Assembly: GCA_036506395.1 (NCBI GenBank)
Contig: DASXRU010000213.1
Span: 1-6,650 of the forward strand
DNA: 6,650 bases
Source of the DNA: DASXRU01 sp036506395
GTDB taxonomy: Bacteria; Acidobacteriota; Blastocatellia; Pyrinomonadales; Pyrinomonadaceae
Direction of reading: 5' to 3'
The translations under genes were made by a program, and so were the position numbers. The notes beneath the pieces are model-generated. The model had not been told where the DNA came from and searched no databases. It saw only the letters and a list, made by a program, of their open reading frames with translations. Positions 6,440 to 6,650 of this stretch are shown here, piece after piece (position 1 is the stretch's first letter; every line of letters starts with the position of its first letter).

Positions 6440-6480
6440 CCAAAACAAAAAGGGGAACAGGCATTTTGCCGATTCCCCTT
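6440..6480 (-). terminator. Intrinsic terminator of the gene entering from the right
   Basis: Read on the minus strand, AAGGGGAA (6473-6480) pairs with TTCCCCTT (6450-6457). An inner stem GGCA/TGCC with a three-base loop (6460-6470) is set off by a 2x2 internal loop. A T-rich tract, TTTTGTTTTG (6440-6449), follows at once. It lies 82 bases after the stop codon at 6563-6565 and separates that gene from the regulator. The stretch between (6481-6562) shows only a weak CTGAC/GTCAG dyad (6507-6527). Confidence 0.88.
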
Positions 6481-6562
6481 CCCTTTGTCCTTTTTCGACG
6501 CCTTCCCTGACGGTCGGGCCAGGTCAGCCACGCGAATCGCAGAACCCGCGAACACGAACTTT

Positions 6563-6650
6563 TTACGGTCCGAATCTTTGCCGGTATTCGGGCGACTCAA
6601 TAAAACCGCGAACCATAATGTTTTCTATCTCGGCTGGGTCGAAAGGCAAG
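6563..6650 (-). CDS. C-terminal end of a protein with a DUF4214-like tail (partial)
   Basis: The last 28 complete codons of a gene entering from the right edge end at TAA 6563-6565. The visible residues include DPAEIENIMVRGF and end in IESPEYRQRFGP. From memory of the family, this resembles the final helices of DUF4214-type repeats at the C-terminus of large secreted or surface proteins, which often end in an SPEY/RQRFG-like motif. Only the tail is visible, so the function of the whole protein cannot be given. The strong terminator downstream supports this being a true gene end. Confidence 0.55.
   Translation of the reverse strand, partial: LPFDPAEIENIMVRGFIESPEYRQRFGP

Noticed and set aside
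6373..6600. 75-codon minus-strand open frame
   Set aside because: It starts at TTG, runs through the intrinsic terminator and overlaps the better supported gene tail ending at 6563 in another frame.

Overview
The window is the start of an exopolysaccharide or capsule export locus, read almost entirely from the minus strand, from a moderately GC-rich Gram-negative-type bacterium. The best guess for the host is an Acidobacteriota relative of the Blastocatellia. This rests on the style of the partial protein at the right edge, the dispersed-type hairpin repeat, the stand-alone four-helix-bundle gene in heptamer repeats and the regulator architecture. No rRNA or other marker gene is present to prove it.

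In transcription order (right to left): the last 28 codons of a gene entering from the right edge (6563-6650), followed by a strong intrinsic terminator (6440-6480); a non-coding stretch of about 310 bases (6126-6439) with a 17-bp palindrome, a candidate promoter and nested inverted repeats; a regulator with a C-terminal LuxR-type DNA-binding domain and a second, N-terminal winged-helix-like domain (5430-6125); an intergenic region holding a 31-bp inverted repeat (5305-5401); a 90-residue lysine-rich protein of unknown function (4861-5133); a Wza-type outer-membrane polysaccharide export protein (3847-4854); a four-helix-bundle (S23-type) gene broken by a one-base frameshift and bracketed by heptamer repeats in inverted orientation (3391-3843); a fused Wzc-type co-polymerase/tyrosine kinase (922-3378); and an incomplete zinc-ribbon SAM methyltransferase running off the left edge (1-870).

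Together the Wza-type protein (outer-membrane channel) and the Wzc-type protein (inner-membrane chain-length regulator and BY-kinase) are the core of a Wzy-dependent polysaccharide export machine. The methyltransferase probably modifies a sugar or the glycan. The regulator upstream may control the cluster, but this is inferred from position only. The most unusual structure is the four-helix-bundle cassette lying between the two export genes. Its repeat arms could fold into a long hairpin in the operon mRNA. No gene is supported on the plus strand.
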